From positions 4,036,501 to 4,100,500 of the forward strand of contig NZ_CP044543.1 in the NCBI RefSeq assembly GCF_008932115.1: DNA of 64,000 nt, given 5' to 3'. Every line of letters starts with the position of its first letter. Position 1 is the first letter of the stretch. A model generated the notes under the pieces. It did no database searches. It saw nothing but the letters and a program-made list of their open reading frames with translations, and was not told the DNA's origin. Origin of the DNA: Bradyrhizobium betae (GTDB lineage: Bacteria > Pseudomonadota > Alphaproteobacteria > Rhizobiales > Xanthobacteraceae). Shown here in pieces: positions 9,951 to 18,290 of the stretch. The position numbers and the translations under genes were made by a program.

Positions 9951-9967
9951 TTGGCATAGCCATTGCA
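9951..9967 (+). promoter_or_regulatory. Candidate sigma-54 (RpoN) promoter
   Basis: TTGGCATAGCCATTGCA matches the -24/-12 consensus YTGGCACGRNNNTTGCW at the TGGCA block, the purine, the TTGC block and the final W, with correct spacing. Only the C and G after TGGCA differ. It lies 50 bp upstream of the ATG at 10017, leaving room for a short leader. RpoN control would fit nitrogen-scavenging transport. No activator site was identified. Confidence 0.6.
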
Positions 9968-10016
9968 TACGTTTGCATCAAAATTAATCATCGTAAGCCG
10001 GAAAAGGATTGAGGCG

Positions 10017-11672
10017 ATGCTTATCAAGACGACCACACGTGCGGCGCTGATTGCGGCGCTGGCTCTGACGACGGCGGCCGCGTGGCCGCACGTGGCCAGT
10101 GCCGAGACCGTGCTGCGCATCGGCATGACCGCTGCCGATATTCCGCGCACGCTGGGCCAGCCCGATCAGGGCTTTGAAGGCAACCGTTTCACCGGCCTCA
10201 CCATGTATGACGCGCTGACCGGCTGGGACCTCTCGTCCGCCGACAAGGCGAGCACGGTGATCCCCGGCCTCGCCACCGAGTGGAAGGTCGACGACGCCGA
10301 CAAGACCAAATGGACCTTCAAGCTGCGCCCCGGCGTCACCTTCCATGACGGCTCGCCGTTCAATGCCGACGCCGTGGTGTGGAACGTCGACAAGGTGCTG
10401 AAGCAGGATGCGCCGCAGTTCGACGCCAGCCAGGTCGGCGTCACGGCATCGCGCATGCCGACGCTGGCCTCCGCCAGGAAGATCGACGACATGACGGTCG
10501 AGCTCACCACCAAGGAGCCCGACAGCTTCCTGCCGATCAACCTCACCAATCTGTTCATGGCGAGCCCGGCGAAGTGGCAGCACTTCTATGAGAAGGCCGA
10601 AGGCGCCGATGCCAAGGCGAAGTCGCAGGCCGCCTGGACGGCGTTTGCCAAGGACGCCGCGGGCACCGGCCCGTGGAAGATGGCGAGCTTCACCCCGCGC
10701 GAACGGCTCGAGCTGGTGAAGAATGCGAGCTATTGGGACAAGGCGCGCGTGCCCAAGGTCGACAAGATGGTGCTGGTGCCGATGCCGGAAGCGAACGCCC
10801 GCACCGCGGCACTGCTCTCCGGTCAGGTCGATTGGGTCGAGGCGCCGGCGCCGGATGCGCTGCCCGAGCTCAAGCAGCGCGGCTTCAAGCTCTACGCCAA
10901 CGAGCAGCCGCACGTCTGGCCGTGGCAGTTCTCGCGCATCGAAGGCTCGCCGTGGAACGACATCCGCGTGCGCAAGGCCGCAAACCTCTGCGTCGATCGT
11001 GAAGGCCTGAGGGACGGCCTGCTCGCCGGCCTGATGGTGCCGGCGACCGGCACCTTCGAGCCCGGCCATCCCTGGCGCGGCAAGCCGACCTTCGAGATCA
11101 AGTATGACAAGGCGGCCGCCCAAAAGCTGATGCAGGAGGCCGGCTTCGGCCCGTCCAAGAAGCTGACGGTGAAGATCCAGACGTCGGCGTCGGGATCGGG
11201 CCAGATGCAGCCGTTGCCGATGAACGAATATCTCCAGCAGGCGCTCGCCGAATGCTATTTCGACGTGAAGCTCGATGTCATCGAGTGGAACACGCTGTTC
11301 ACCAACTGGCGCCGCGGCGCCAAGGACCCCAGCGCCAACGGCTCGAACGCGACCAACGTCACCTATGCGGCGATGGACCCGTTCTTCGCGCTGGTGCGCT
11401 TCCTGCAGTCGAGCATGGCGCCGCCGGTCTCGAACAATTGGGGTTTCATCAACAATCCCAAGTTCGACGAGCTGGTAAAGAAGGCGCGGCAGACCTTCGA
11501 TCCCGCCGCGCGTGACGCTGCGCTCGCCGAGCTGCACGCAGCCTCCGTCGACGACGCCGCCTTCCTCTACGTCGCCCATGACGTTGGCCCCCGCGCCATC
11601 AGCCCGAAGGTGACCGGCGTCGTGCAACCGAAGAGCTGGTTCATCGACTTCTCGCTGGTGTCGATGCAGTAG
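10017..11672 (+). CDS. ABC transporter substrate-binding protein, family 5, first gene of the transporter-amidase operon
   Basis: A 551-residue periplasmic binding protein of the DppA/OppA type. I chose the ATG at 10017 because AAAGGATTGAGG sits just upstream and the protein then opens with a classic signal peptide (MLIKTT, a hydrophobic stretch, then ASAETV). An earlier in-frame ATG at 9963 would overlap the candidate promoter. FKLRPGVTFHDGSPFNADAV is a family hallmark. Followed in the same direction by two permeases, an ATPase, a small AtzG-like protein, an amidase and a second ATPase, so it very likely supplies the substrate for that system. Confidence 0.92.
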   Translation: MLIKTTTRAALIAALALTTAAAWPHVASAETVLRIGMTAADIPRTLGQPDQGFEGNRFTGLTMYDALTGWDLSSADKASTVIPGLATEWKVDDADKTKWTFKLRPGVTFHDGSPFNADAVVWNVDKVLKQDAPQFDASQVGVTASRMPTLASARKIDDMTVELTTKEPDSFLPINLTNLFMASPAKWQHFYEKAEGADAKAKSQAAWTAFAKDAAGTGPWKMASFTPRERLELVKNASYWDKARVPKVDKMVLVPMPEANARTAALLSGQVDWVEAPAPDALPELKQRGFKLYANEQPHVWPWQFSRIEGSPWNDIRVRKAANLCVDREGLRDGLLAGLMVPATGTFEPGHPWRGKPTFEIKYDKAAAQKLMQEAGFGPSKKLTVKIQTSASGSGQMQPLPMNEYLQQALAECYFDVKLDVIEWNTLFTNWRRGAKDPSANGSNATNVTYAAMDPFFALVRFLQSSMAPPVSNNWGFINNPKFDELVKKARQTFDPAARDAALAELHAASVDDAAFLYVAHDVGPRAISPKVTGVVQPKSWFIDFSLVSMQ

Positions 11673-11697
11673 CCTATCGCAACGTACTCGGTGCACC

Positions 11698-11857
11698 CTC
11701 TCCCGTTGTGGGAGAGGGTGGCTTCGCTTTAGCGAAGCCGGGTGAGGGGTCTCTCTCCGCGGATGCGGACCTCTCCATCGAAGCAATTTCGTCCGCGGAC
11801 ACAACCCCTCATCCGGCGCTTGCGCGCCACCTTCTCCCACAAGGGGAGAAGGGAAGA
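11698..11857. repeat. Palindromic repeat between binding protein and permease genes
   Basis: Two outward hairpins: ACCCTCTCCC pairing with GGGAGAGGGT at the left, and a CTTCTCCC/GGGGAGAAG pair at the right, with GGCTTCGCTTTAGCGAAGCC between. Hairpins directly after a binding-protein gene commonly protect that part of the mRNA and lower downstream expression; that role is inferred here. Confidence 0.75.
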
Positions 11858-11868
11858 AAGAATCCGAC

Positions 11869-12822
11869 GTGCTCGCCTATATCGCCAGACGCATCGTCTA
11901 CGTCATCCCGATCGTCATCAGCGTGGCGCTGGTGTGCTTTCTGCTCGTGCACATCACGCCGGGCGATCCGCTCGTCGCGGTGCTGCCCGCGGATGCCTCG
12001 CAGGAGCTCGCGGCGCAGCTGCGCGCCGCCTATGGTTTCGACCGTCCGCTGCCGGTGCAGTTCGGGCTGTGGCTGCTGCGCGCGCTGCACGGCGATCTCG
12101 GCAATTCCATCGCCACCGGGCGTCCCGTGCTCGCCGAGGTCATGCGCGCGGTCGCCAACACCGTCACGCTGGCGATTGCCGCCGCCATCATCGGCTTCAC
12201 CATGGGCATCCTGCTCGGTCTGATCGCCGGCTATTTCCGCGAGACCTGGATCGACAAGGTCGCGACGTCCTTTGCCATCGCTGGCGTGTCCGTGCCGCAT
12301 TACTGGCTCGGCATGGTGCTGGTCATCATCTTCTCGGTTCAGCTCAACTGGCTGCCCGCGGTCGGCGCCGGTCCGAACGGCTCCAACTCCTGGGCCTGGG
12401 ACTGGGCGCACATGAAATATCTGGTGCTGCCGGCAATCACGACCTCGGTGATCCCGATGGGCATCGTCACCCGCACCGTGCGCGCGCTCACCGGCGACAT
12501 TCTCTCGCAGGACTTCGTCGAGGCCTTGCGCGCGAAGGGCCTGCACGAGACCGGCGTGTTCCGCCACGTCATCAAGAACGCCGCGCCCACCGCGCTCGCA
12601 GTGATGGGACTTCAGCTCGGTTACATGCTCGGCGGCTCGATCCTGATCGAGACCGTGTTCTCCTGGCCGGGCTCGGGCTTCCTGCTCAACTCGGCGATCT
12701 TCCAGCGCGACCTGCCGCTGCTGCAGGGCACGATCCTGATCCTGGCGCTGTTCTTCGTCTTCCTCAATCTGCTGGTCGACATCGCGCAAGCCGCGATCGA
12801 TCCGCGCATCAAGCGGGGCTAG
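11869..12822 (+). CDS. Peptide-type ABC transporter permease (DppB/OppB family)
   Basis: A 317-residue inner-membrane permease with about six membrane segments, starting at GTG 11869 (MLAYIARRIVYVIPIVIS, the typical N-terminus). It carries the cytoplasmic coupling region EALRAKGL...RHVIKNA that contacts the ATPase. It follows the binding protein across a hairpin repeat and ends 3 bp before the partner permease. Together these form the heterodimeric channel for a small peptide, amide or related solute. Confidence 0.93.
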   Translation: MLAYIARRIVYVIPIVISVALVCFLLVHITPGDPLVAVLPADASQELAAQLRAAYGFDRPLPVQFGLWLLRALHGDLGNSIATGRPVLAEVMRAVANTVTLAIAAAIIGFTMGILLGLIAGYFRETWIDKVATSFAIAGVSVPHYWLGMVLVIIFSVQLNWLPAVGAGPNGSNSWAWDWAHMKYLVLPAITTSVIPMGIVTRTVRALTGDILSQDFVEALRAKGLHETGVFRHVIKNAAPTALAVMGLQLGYMLGGSILIETVFSWPGSGFLLNSAIFQRDLPLLQGTILILALFFVFLNLLVDIAQAAIDPRIKRG

Positions 12823-12825
12823 CCG

Positions 12826-13728
12826 ATGAGCGAGCTTCCGTTGTCAGCCACCGCCGACGCCGCGCTCCAGGCGGCGCCCGCGACCAAGGCGCGCGGCTAT
12901 TGGGCCACCGTCGGCCGCCGCATCCGGCGTGACAAGGTCAGCATGGCCTGCGCGCTGGTGCTGCTACTGATCTTCCTCTCCGCGATCCTTGCGCCGTGGC
13001 TCGGGCTCGAAGATCCCTACAAGGGCTCGATGATCCGCCGCCTCCGCCACATCGGCACGGTGGGCTATCCGCTCGGCACCGACGAGCTCGGCCGCGACAT
13101 GCTGGCGCGACTGATCTATGGCGGGCGCCTGTCGCTGGTCATCGGCATTTTGCCTGTGATCCTCGCCTTCTGCATCGGCACATCGCTCGGCCTGGTCGCC
13201 GGTTATGTCGGCGGCAAGCTCAACACCGCGATCATGCGTACGATCGACGTATTCTACGCCTTCCCGTCCGTGCTGCTCGCGATCGCGATCTCCGGTGCGC
13301 TGGGGGCCGGTATCCTCAACTCCATCGTATCGCTGACCGTCGTGTTCGTGCCGCAGATCACCCGCGTCGCCGAAAGCGTCACCACCGGCGTGCGCAACAT
13401 GGACTTCGTCGAGGCCGCGCGTGCCTCCGGCGCGGGGCCCTTCACCATCATGCGCGTGCACATTCTCGGCAACGTTCTGGGCTCGATCTTCGTCTATGCC
13501 ACCAGCCTGATCTCGGTCTCGATGATCCTGGCCGCCGGCCTTTCCTTCCTCGGTCTCGGCACCAAGCCGCCGGAGCCGGAATGGGGACTGATGCTCAACA
13601 CGTTGCGGACCGCGATCTACGTCAACCCGTGGGTCGCCGCGCTTCCGGGCGCGATGATCTTCGCGGTCTCGATCTGCTTCAATCTGCTCTCGGACGGCCT
13701 GCGCAGCGCCATGGACATCAGGAATTAA
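12826..13728 (+). CDS. Peptide-type ABC transporter permease (DppC/OppC family)
   Basis: A 300-residue partner permease. The N-terminal cytosolic segment is followed by one membrane span, the YPLGTDELGRDMLARLIYGGR motif region common to DppC proteins, and the EAARASGAGPFTIMRVHIL coupling loop. It sits 3 bp after the DppB-type gene, indicating coupled translation. Confidence 0.93.
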   Translation: MSELPLSATADAALQAAPATKARGYWATVGRRIRRDKVSMACALVLLLIFLSAILAPWLGLEDPYKGSMIRRLRHIGTVGYPLGTDELGRDMLARLIYGGRLSLVIGILPVILAFCIGTSLGLVAGYVGGKLNTAIMRTIDVFYAFPSVLLAIAISGALGAGILNSIVSLTVVFVPQITRVAESVTTGVRNMDFVEAARASGAGPFTIMRVHILGNVLGSIFVYATSLISVSMILAAGLSFLGLGTKPPEPEWGLMLNTLRTAIYVNPWVAALPGAMIFAVSICFNLLSDGLRSAMDIRN

Positions 13729-13767
13729 GATGATGATGCACATGCACACTGGCGTGGCACAGAAGCT

Positions 13768-13853
13768 CGTCATGCCCGGGCTTGTCCCGGGCATCCACGT
13801 TCTTTGTGTCGCGTGTCAAGGCGTGGATGGTCGGGACAAGCCCGGCCATGACG
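13768..13853. repeat. Palindromic repeat inside the transporter operon
   Basis: CGTCATGCCCGGGCTTG and the tail CAAGCCCGGCCATGACG are inverted copies separated by a second inner pair (CATCCACG/CGTGGATG). The element separates the permease from the first ATPase gene. In mRNA it would form a long hairpin that could split or stabilise the transcript. Confidence 0.8.
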
Positions 13854-13869
13854 GTGAAGGACGGCGGCC

Positions 13870-14931
13870 ATGAGCGAAACCAACACCCCCGTCGCCATGC
13901 TGGAGCCGATCGAAGACCTTGGCGGCGCCGCGCAGCCGCTGCTTCAGGTCAACGGTCTGACAAAACACTTCCCCGTGCGCGGCGGGCTGTTCGCCGCCAA
14001 GCGCACCGTCCGCGCCGTCGACAACGTCTCCTTCTCCGTCGCCAAGGGCGAGACGGTCGGCATCGTCGGCGAGTCCGGTTGTGGCAAGTCGACCACCGCC
14101 CGTCTCTTGATGCACCTGATGCCGCGCGATGTCGGCGACATCATCTATGACGGCATGACAGTCGGGCAGTCCCTGAGCTTGCGCGAACTTCGCCGCGGCA
14201 TGCAGATGGTGTTCCAGGACTCCTACGCCTCGCTCAATCCGCGCCTGACGATCGAGGAATCCATCGCCTTCGGCCCGAAGGTGCACGGCATGGCGGAGGG
14301 CACGGCGCGTGCCCTGGCGCGCGAGCTGCTCGGCAAGGTGGGCCTGGTCCCTGCAAACTTCGCCAACCGCTACCCGCACGAGATCTCCGGCGGCCAGCGC
14401 CAGCGCGTCAATATCGCGCGTGCCCTGGCGCTGTCGCCGCACCTGGTCATCCTCGATGAAGCGGTCTCCGCGCTCGACAAATCGGTCGAGGCGCAGGTGC
14501 TCAATCTGCTTGCCGATCTCAAGCGCGAGTTCGGTCTGACCTATCTCTTCATCAGCCACGACCTCAACGTCGTCCGCTACATCTCGGACCGCGTGCTGGT
14601 GATGTATCTCGGCGAGGTCGTCGAGCTCGGCCCCGTTGACCAGGTCTGGGACAGCCCCGCGCATCCCTACACGCGCGCACTGCTTGCTGCGATGCCGTCG
14701 TCCGACCCGGACCGCCGCACCGAGAAGCCGCCGATCTCGGGCGATCCGCCCAACCCGATCGATCCGCCGCCGGGCTGTCGCTTCCACACCCGCTGCGCGT
14801 TTGCGGAGCCGCTCTGCGCAAATGCCGCACCAAAGCTGACGGCCGTCGATACAATGGGCCACGAAGCCGCGTGCTACATGGCGATCCCGGGTTCAGGCCA
14901 TAGCCGCGCGCCCGCAGAGGAAACCGCATGA
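13870..14931 (+). CDS. Oligopeptide-type ABC transporter ATPase (DppF/OppF family)
   Basis: A 353-residue cytosolic ATPase with Walker [11 protein letters not shown], signature ISGGQRQR, Walker [12 protein letters not shown] and switch His in FISHDLN. The C-terminal extension with [14 protein letters not shown] is specific to peptide-type ATPases; in relatives such Cys clusters can bind an iron-sulfur cluster. The start at ATG 13870 follows a hairpin repeat. The stop overlaps the next start by four bases (ATGA), so translation is coupled to the AtzG-like gene. Confidence 0.93.
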   Translation: MSETNTPVAMLEPIEDLGGAAQPLLQVNGLTKHFPVRGGLFAAKRTVRAVDNVSFSVAKGETVGIVGESGCGKSTTARLLMHLMPRDVGDIIYDGMTVGQSLSLRELRRGMQMVFQDSYASLNPRLTIEESIAFGPKVHGMAEGTARALARELLGKVGLVPANFANRYPHEISGGQRQRVNIARALALSPHLVILDEAVSALDKSVEAQVLNLLADLKREFGLTYLFISHDLNVVRYISDRVLVMYLGEVVELGPVDQVWDSPAHPYTRALLAAMPSSDPDRRTEKPPISGDPPNPIDPPPGCRFHTRCAFAEPLCANAAPKLTAVDTMGHEAACYMAIPGSGHSRAPAEETA

Positions 14932-15125
14932 CGAGACCGACACCCAAAGAGATCAAGCCGATTGCGCAAGTGGCCGGCGTTCCCGTCGACGACGAGATCG
15001 CAACCCGCATCTCCAATTCGATCGGGCCGGCCTTCGAAGGTTTTGAAGCCATCGCCGGCACGTTGCCGTTCGACCTCGAGCCCGCGCTCTATCCGATCGC
15101 GCAGACGCTGAAGGTGTCGAAATGA
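14928..15125 (+). CDS. Small AtzG-like protein (DUF4089 type), probable amidase partner
   Basis: A 65-residue protein that overlaps the ATPase before it and the amidase after it by four bases each. The pattern GVPVDDEIATRISNSI, then a helix, then LPFDLEPALYPI resembles DUF4089/AtzG proteins. In AtzG-AtzE the small protein is a required subunit of an amidase-signature enzyme (1-carboxybiuret hydrolase). Family membership is from remembered pattern, not a search. Position directly before an amidase gene strongly supports it. I infer that it forms a complex with the product of 15122-16537. Confidence 0.72.
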   Translation: MTRPTPKEIKPIAQVAGVPVDDEIATRISNSIGPAFEGFEAIAGTLPFDLEPALYPIAQTLKVSK

Positions 15126-16537
15126 GCACTGAGCCAGCCTTGATGACGCTCACCGAGGTCGCGCGTGCGATCGCGATGAAGCAGGTGTCCTCGCACGAGG
15201 TGACGCGGGCGCTGCTGCACCGCATCGCGCAGTGGCAGCCGCATCTCAACGCCTTCATGTCGATCGAAGCGGAGGCTGCGTTGAAAGCGGCCGAGGCCGC
15301 CGACGCCGAGCTTGCCAAGGGCAATGTCCGCGGTCCGCTGCATGGCGTGCCGCTGGCGCACAAGGATATGTATTACGATGCCGGCAAGGTCTCGACCTGC
15401 GGCTCGCTGATCCGCCGCGATTTCGTGCCGACCGTGACCTCCACCGCCCTGCAGCGGCTGAAGGATGCCGGGCAGGTTCGCCTCGGCACGTTGCATCTGG
15501 CCGAGTTCGCCTACGGCCCGACCGGGCACAACCATCACTATGGCCCGGTGCGCAATCCCTGGAACGTCGCGCACATCACCGGCGGCTCCTCGTCCGGCTC
15601 CGGCTCGTCGGTCGCCGCGCGCCTGACGTTTGCCGCGCTCGGCTCCGACACCGGCGGCTCGATCCGCATGCCCGCGCATTTCTGCGGCGTCACGGGCCTG
15701 AAGACCACCGTCGGCCGCGTCAGCCGCGCCGGCGCGATGCCGCTGTCGCAATCGCTCGACACCGTCGGCCCGCTCGCGCGGACCGCGGAGGATTGTGCGC
15801 TGCTGCTGGCGTTGATAGCTGGTCTCGATCCCGCGGATTCGACCACCAGCCACGAGCCGCTGTCGGACTATGTCGCGGCGACCAAGGGCTCGCTGAAGGG
15901 CCTCAAGATCGGCGTGCCCGCGTCGTTCTATGTCGACGATCTCGACAGCGAGGTCGCGCGCGTGCTCGACGAGACCATCGCGGTGCTCAAGCGCGAAGGC
16001 GCCGACATCGTCAAGGTCGAGCTGCCGGACCAGCGGCAATTGTCATCGGCAAGCCAGCTCGTGCTCGCGGCGGAAGCGGCCGCCTTCCACAAGCGCTGGA
16101 TGATCGAGCGTCCGCAGGATTACGGCCCGCAGGTCCTGATGCGGCTTCAGAACGGTCTCGCCGTGCCCGCCATCACCTATCTCGAAGCGATGCGCTGGCG
16201 CGGTCCGGCGCTCGCGGCTCACAATGCGGCCACGGCCGGAGTTGACGCGATCATCGCGCCGGCTTCGCCGGTGCCGGCACCGACGATCGAGGAGAGCGAC
16301 GTCGGTGGCGGTCCGAACGCGCCGGCCATGGTGCAGCGCCTGACGCTGTTCACCCGTCCGGTGAATTATCTTGGCCTGCCGTCGCTGACCATTCCCTCGG
16401 GCTTCACCAAAAGCGGCCTGCCGGTCGGCATGCAGCTGATCGGCCGCTCCTTCGACGAGGCGACCCTGCTCACCATCGGCGCCGCGTTCCAGCGCGTCAC
16501 CGACTATCACGACCGGATACCCAAGCTGCCGTCATGA
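15122..16537 (+). CDS. Amidase-signature hydrolase (AtzE/GatA-like) within transporter operon
   Basis: A 471-residue amidase. The Ser-cisSer-Lys triad is visible: Lys81 in PLAHKDMYY, Ser156 in TGGSSSGSG and Ser180 in GSDTGGSIRMPAHFCG. It hydrolyses an amide, releasing ammonia or an amine; the substrate is not predictable. The length and the small upstream partner suggest the AtzE branch rather than a GatA subunit, as no gatB or gatC is nearby. Four-base overlaps on both sides tie it to the ABC transporter, so the imported solute is probably its substrate. No signal peptide is present, so it acts in the cytosol. Confidence 0.9.
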   Translation: MSTEPALMTLTEVARAIAMKQVSSHEVTRALLHRIAQWQPHLNAFMSIEAEAALKAAEAADAELAKGNVRGPLHGVPLAHKDMYYDAGKVSTCGSLIRRDFVPTVTSTALQRLKDAGQVRLGTLHLAEFAYGPTGHNHHYGPVRNPWNVAHITGGSSSGSGSSVAARLTFAALGSDTGGSIRMPAHFCGVTGLKTTVGRVSRAGAMPLSQSLDTVGPLARTAEDCALLLALIAGLDPADSTTSHEPLSDYVAATKGSLKGLKIGVPASFYVDDLDSEVARVLDETIAVLKREGADIVKVELPDQRQLSSASQLVLAAEAAAFHKRWMIERPQDYGPQVLMRLQNGLAVPAITYLEAMRWRGPALAAHNAATAGVDAIIAPASPVPAPTIEESDVGGGPNAPAMVQRLTLFTRPVNYLGLPSLTIPSGFTKSGLPVGMQLIGRSFDEATLLTIGAAFQRVTDYHDRIPKLPS

Positions 16538-17508
16538 CAAAGCTCGTCGACATCTCAGGCCTCAACATCCGCTTCACCGGCGAGCGCACGGTCTATGCCG
16601 TGAACGACCTCAGTCTCTCGCTGGGCGACGGCGAGGTTCTGGGCCTGCTCGGCGAGTCCGGTTCGGGCAAGAGCGTGACATTGCGTGCGCTGATGCGGCT
16701 ATTGCCGAAGAAGCGCACGCAGATCAAGGGCAAGGTCAACGTGATGGGCCGCGACGTTCTGGCCATGAACGACGAGGAACTCTCGTCGTTCCGCGGCCAG
16801 ACGGTGTCGATGATCTTTCAGGAGCCCGCGCTCGCGCTCGACCCGGTCTACACCATCGGCGCGCAGATCGCCGAAAGCGTGGTGCGTCATGAGGGCAAGT
16901 CTTACGCAGAGGGCAGGGCGCGTGCACTCGATATGCTCGAGGTCGTGCGAATTCCCTCGGCCAGGCGGCGTCTCGACGCCTATCCGCACGAGATGTCCGG
17001 CGGCATGCGCCAGCGCGCGATGATCGCGCTGGCGCTGGCCTGCCGCCCCAAGATCCTGCTCGCGGACGAGCCGACCACCGCGCTCGATGCCACCGTGCAG
17101 ATCCAGATCCTGCTGCTGTTGCGCGAGCTGCAGCGCGAGTTCGGCATGTCCGTCATCTTCGTCACCCACGACATCGGCGTCGCCATCGAGATCTGCGACC
17201 GCGTGGCGGTGATGTATGCCGGCCAGATCGCGGAGCAGGGCACGCTGCGCGACATCGTCCGCAGCCCGGTGCATCCCTACGCCAAGGGCCTGCTCGCCTC
17301 GACCATCCACGGCGCCAAGCGGGGGCAGCGCCTCGAAACCATCCCCGGGACCCCGCCCTCGCTGGCGGAGAAGCCGAACAGCTGCTCCTTCGCCCCGCGC
17401 TGCAAGCTCGCCGAGCCGCGCTGCCTGGAGCAATTGCCTCCCAATGTGGCGGTCGGACCGGGCCGGGCGGCGCGGTGCGTGCTGGCGGAGCCGGTGGCGG
17501 CGACGTAG
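16534..17508 (+). CDS. Oligopeptide-type ABC transporter ATPase (DppD/OppD family)
   Basis: A 324-residue second ATPase with Walker [11 protein letters not shown], signature MSGGMRQR, Walker [13 protein letters not shown] and FVTHDIG. The C-terminal peptide-transporter extension contains [14 protein letters not shown]. It starts inside the amidase stop (ATGA overlap) and is the last gene of the seven-gene operon. Having the amidase between the two ATPases is an unusual gene order. Confidence 0.93.
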   Translation: MTKLVDISGLNIRFTGERTVYAVNDLSLSLGDGEVLGLLGESGSGKSVTLRALMRLLPKKRTQIKGKVNVMGRDVLAMNDEELSSFRGQTVSMIFQEPALALDPVYTIGAQIAESVVRHEGKSYAEGRARALDMLEVVRIPSARRRLDAYPHEMSGGMRQRAMIALALACRPKILLADEPTTALDATVQIQILLLLRELQREFGMSVIFVTHDIGVAIEICDRVAVMYAGQIAEQGTLRDIVRSPVHPYAKGLLASTIHGAKRGQRLETIPGTPPSLAEKPNSCSFAPRCKLAEPRCLEQLPPNVAVGPGRAARCVLAEPVAAT

Positions 17509-17629
17509 CCGGTACGCTCCCTCGCCCCGTTCTTACGGGGAGAGGTCAGGAGAATCGCGGGCTACCAAATTCCTCCACGACAACACCGACTTGTCACACT
17601 TGGCCGCGCACCAAGCGTCGAACCCGTTT

Positions 17630-17653
17630 CTACTGTGCATGGGGTTGTTTTCG
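17630..17653 (+). other. 24-bp motif shared with 59708-59731
   Basis: The 253-bp gap 17509-17761 holds no gene. It contains a 24-bp string with core ACTGTGCATGGGGTTG that is repeated exactly at 59708-59731, also in a leader region, in the same orientation relative to the downstream gene. Function unknown. Confidence 0.7.
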
Positions 17654-17761
17654 ACATTTTTGTTCCGGCAAGCGCAACCAGGCGGCAGGGAACCGCATTC
17701 ACACCCCATTCATTCCGGTTCCCGTTCCATGCGAGGCATTCACGCCAGAGGGATCTCACTG

Positions 17762-18031
17762 ATGTACATTTCCAACGAAGGCCTGCTCGTCATCCTGTTC
17801 GTCGGCCTGGTGGCCGGCTGGCTGGCCGGAAAGATCGTGCGGGGTGCCGGGTTCGGGATCATCGGCGACATCGTCATCGGCATCTGCGGCGCGCTGGTAG
17901 CCAGCCTGTTGTTTCCGAAGCTTGGCATTCGCATCGGCACGGGCCTGGTGTCCGAGATCGTCTATTCCGCCATCGGTGCGGTCATCCTGCTGCTGGTCGT
18001 CAGGCTGGTGCGCAGCGGCGGCCGGCTTTAG
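17762..18031 (+). CDS. GlsB/YeaQ/YmgE-type small stress membrane protein
   Basis: An 89-residue hydrophobic protein with three predicted membrane segments and Gly-rich helices (GLVAGWLAGKIVRG, GIIGDIVIGICGALVASLLF), the pattern of the transglycosylase-associated family. The ATG at 17762 was chosen because the longer upstream frame is not membrane-like and lacks a ribosome site. Members are often induced by stress; their biochemical role is unclear. Confidence 0.88.
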   Translation: MYISNEGLLVILFVGLVAGWLAGKIVRGAGFGIIGDIVIGICGALVASLLFPKLGIRIGTGLVSEIVYSAIGAVILLLVVRLVRSGGRL

Positions 18032-18059
18032 CAGCTGCCTCGGCTCAATCGGAGCTTTC

Positions 18060-18083
18060 GCCTCTCCCCGGCTGGGGAGAGGC
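18060..18083. terminator. Perfect hairpin after the small membrane protein
   Basis: A 10-bp stem (GCCTCTCCCC with GGGGAGAGGC) and four-base loop, 29 bp after the stop at 18031. There is no T-run, so it may stabilise or pause rather than stop transcription cleanly. Confidence 0.55.
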
Positions 18084-18144
18084 CGCGATGTCTGCTATAA
18101 AAAGCCGCAAAGACTGTGAAATACCTGACTTGCGTGCGAGGCCG

Positions 18145-18269
18145 TCAGGGGGTGATGTGACCCATCAGGGTCCCGGATTAAATCGGCTGCGCTCGGCGCA
18201 GCGGGAAGACCATGTTAATCCGGGTCGATTACCCCTGAACTGCCTGTGAAATCAGGGGCTCCGGCCCCT
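18145..18269 (+). promoter_or_regulatory. Structured leader with competing hairpins before the secretion operon
   Basis: Several inverted repeats lie within the 210 bp before the ATG at 18291. CCCGGATTAA (18172-18181) pairs with TTAATCCGGG (18215-18224) and encloses GCTGCGC-TCG-GCGCAGC (18186-18202). CCCCTGA (18232-18238) can pair with TCAGGGG either at 18145-18151 or at 18252-18258. AGGGGC-TCCG-GCCCCT (18254-18269) excludes the latter pairing. The last hairpin ends just before the ribosome site GAAAGAG. Mutually exclusive stems are the layout of a cis-acting RNA switch; this is inference from pairing only. Confidence 0.5.
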
Positions 18270-18290
18270 CACCTGAAAGAGATCAGACTG

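Noticed and set aside
9963..10016. Upstream ATG for the second binding protein
   Set aside because: It would put 18 non-hydrophobic residues before the signal peptide and overlaps the promoter candidate.
9984..11840. A 618-codon minus-strand frame opposite the binding protein
   Set aside because: Composition is shadow-like (Arg/His/Gly-rich) and it covers a well-supported gene on the other strand.
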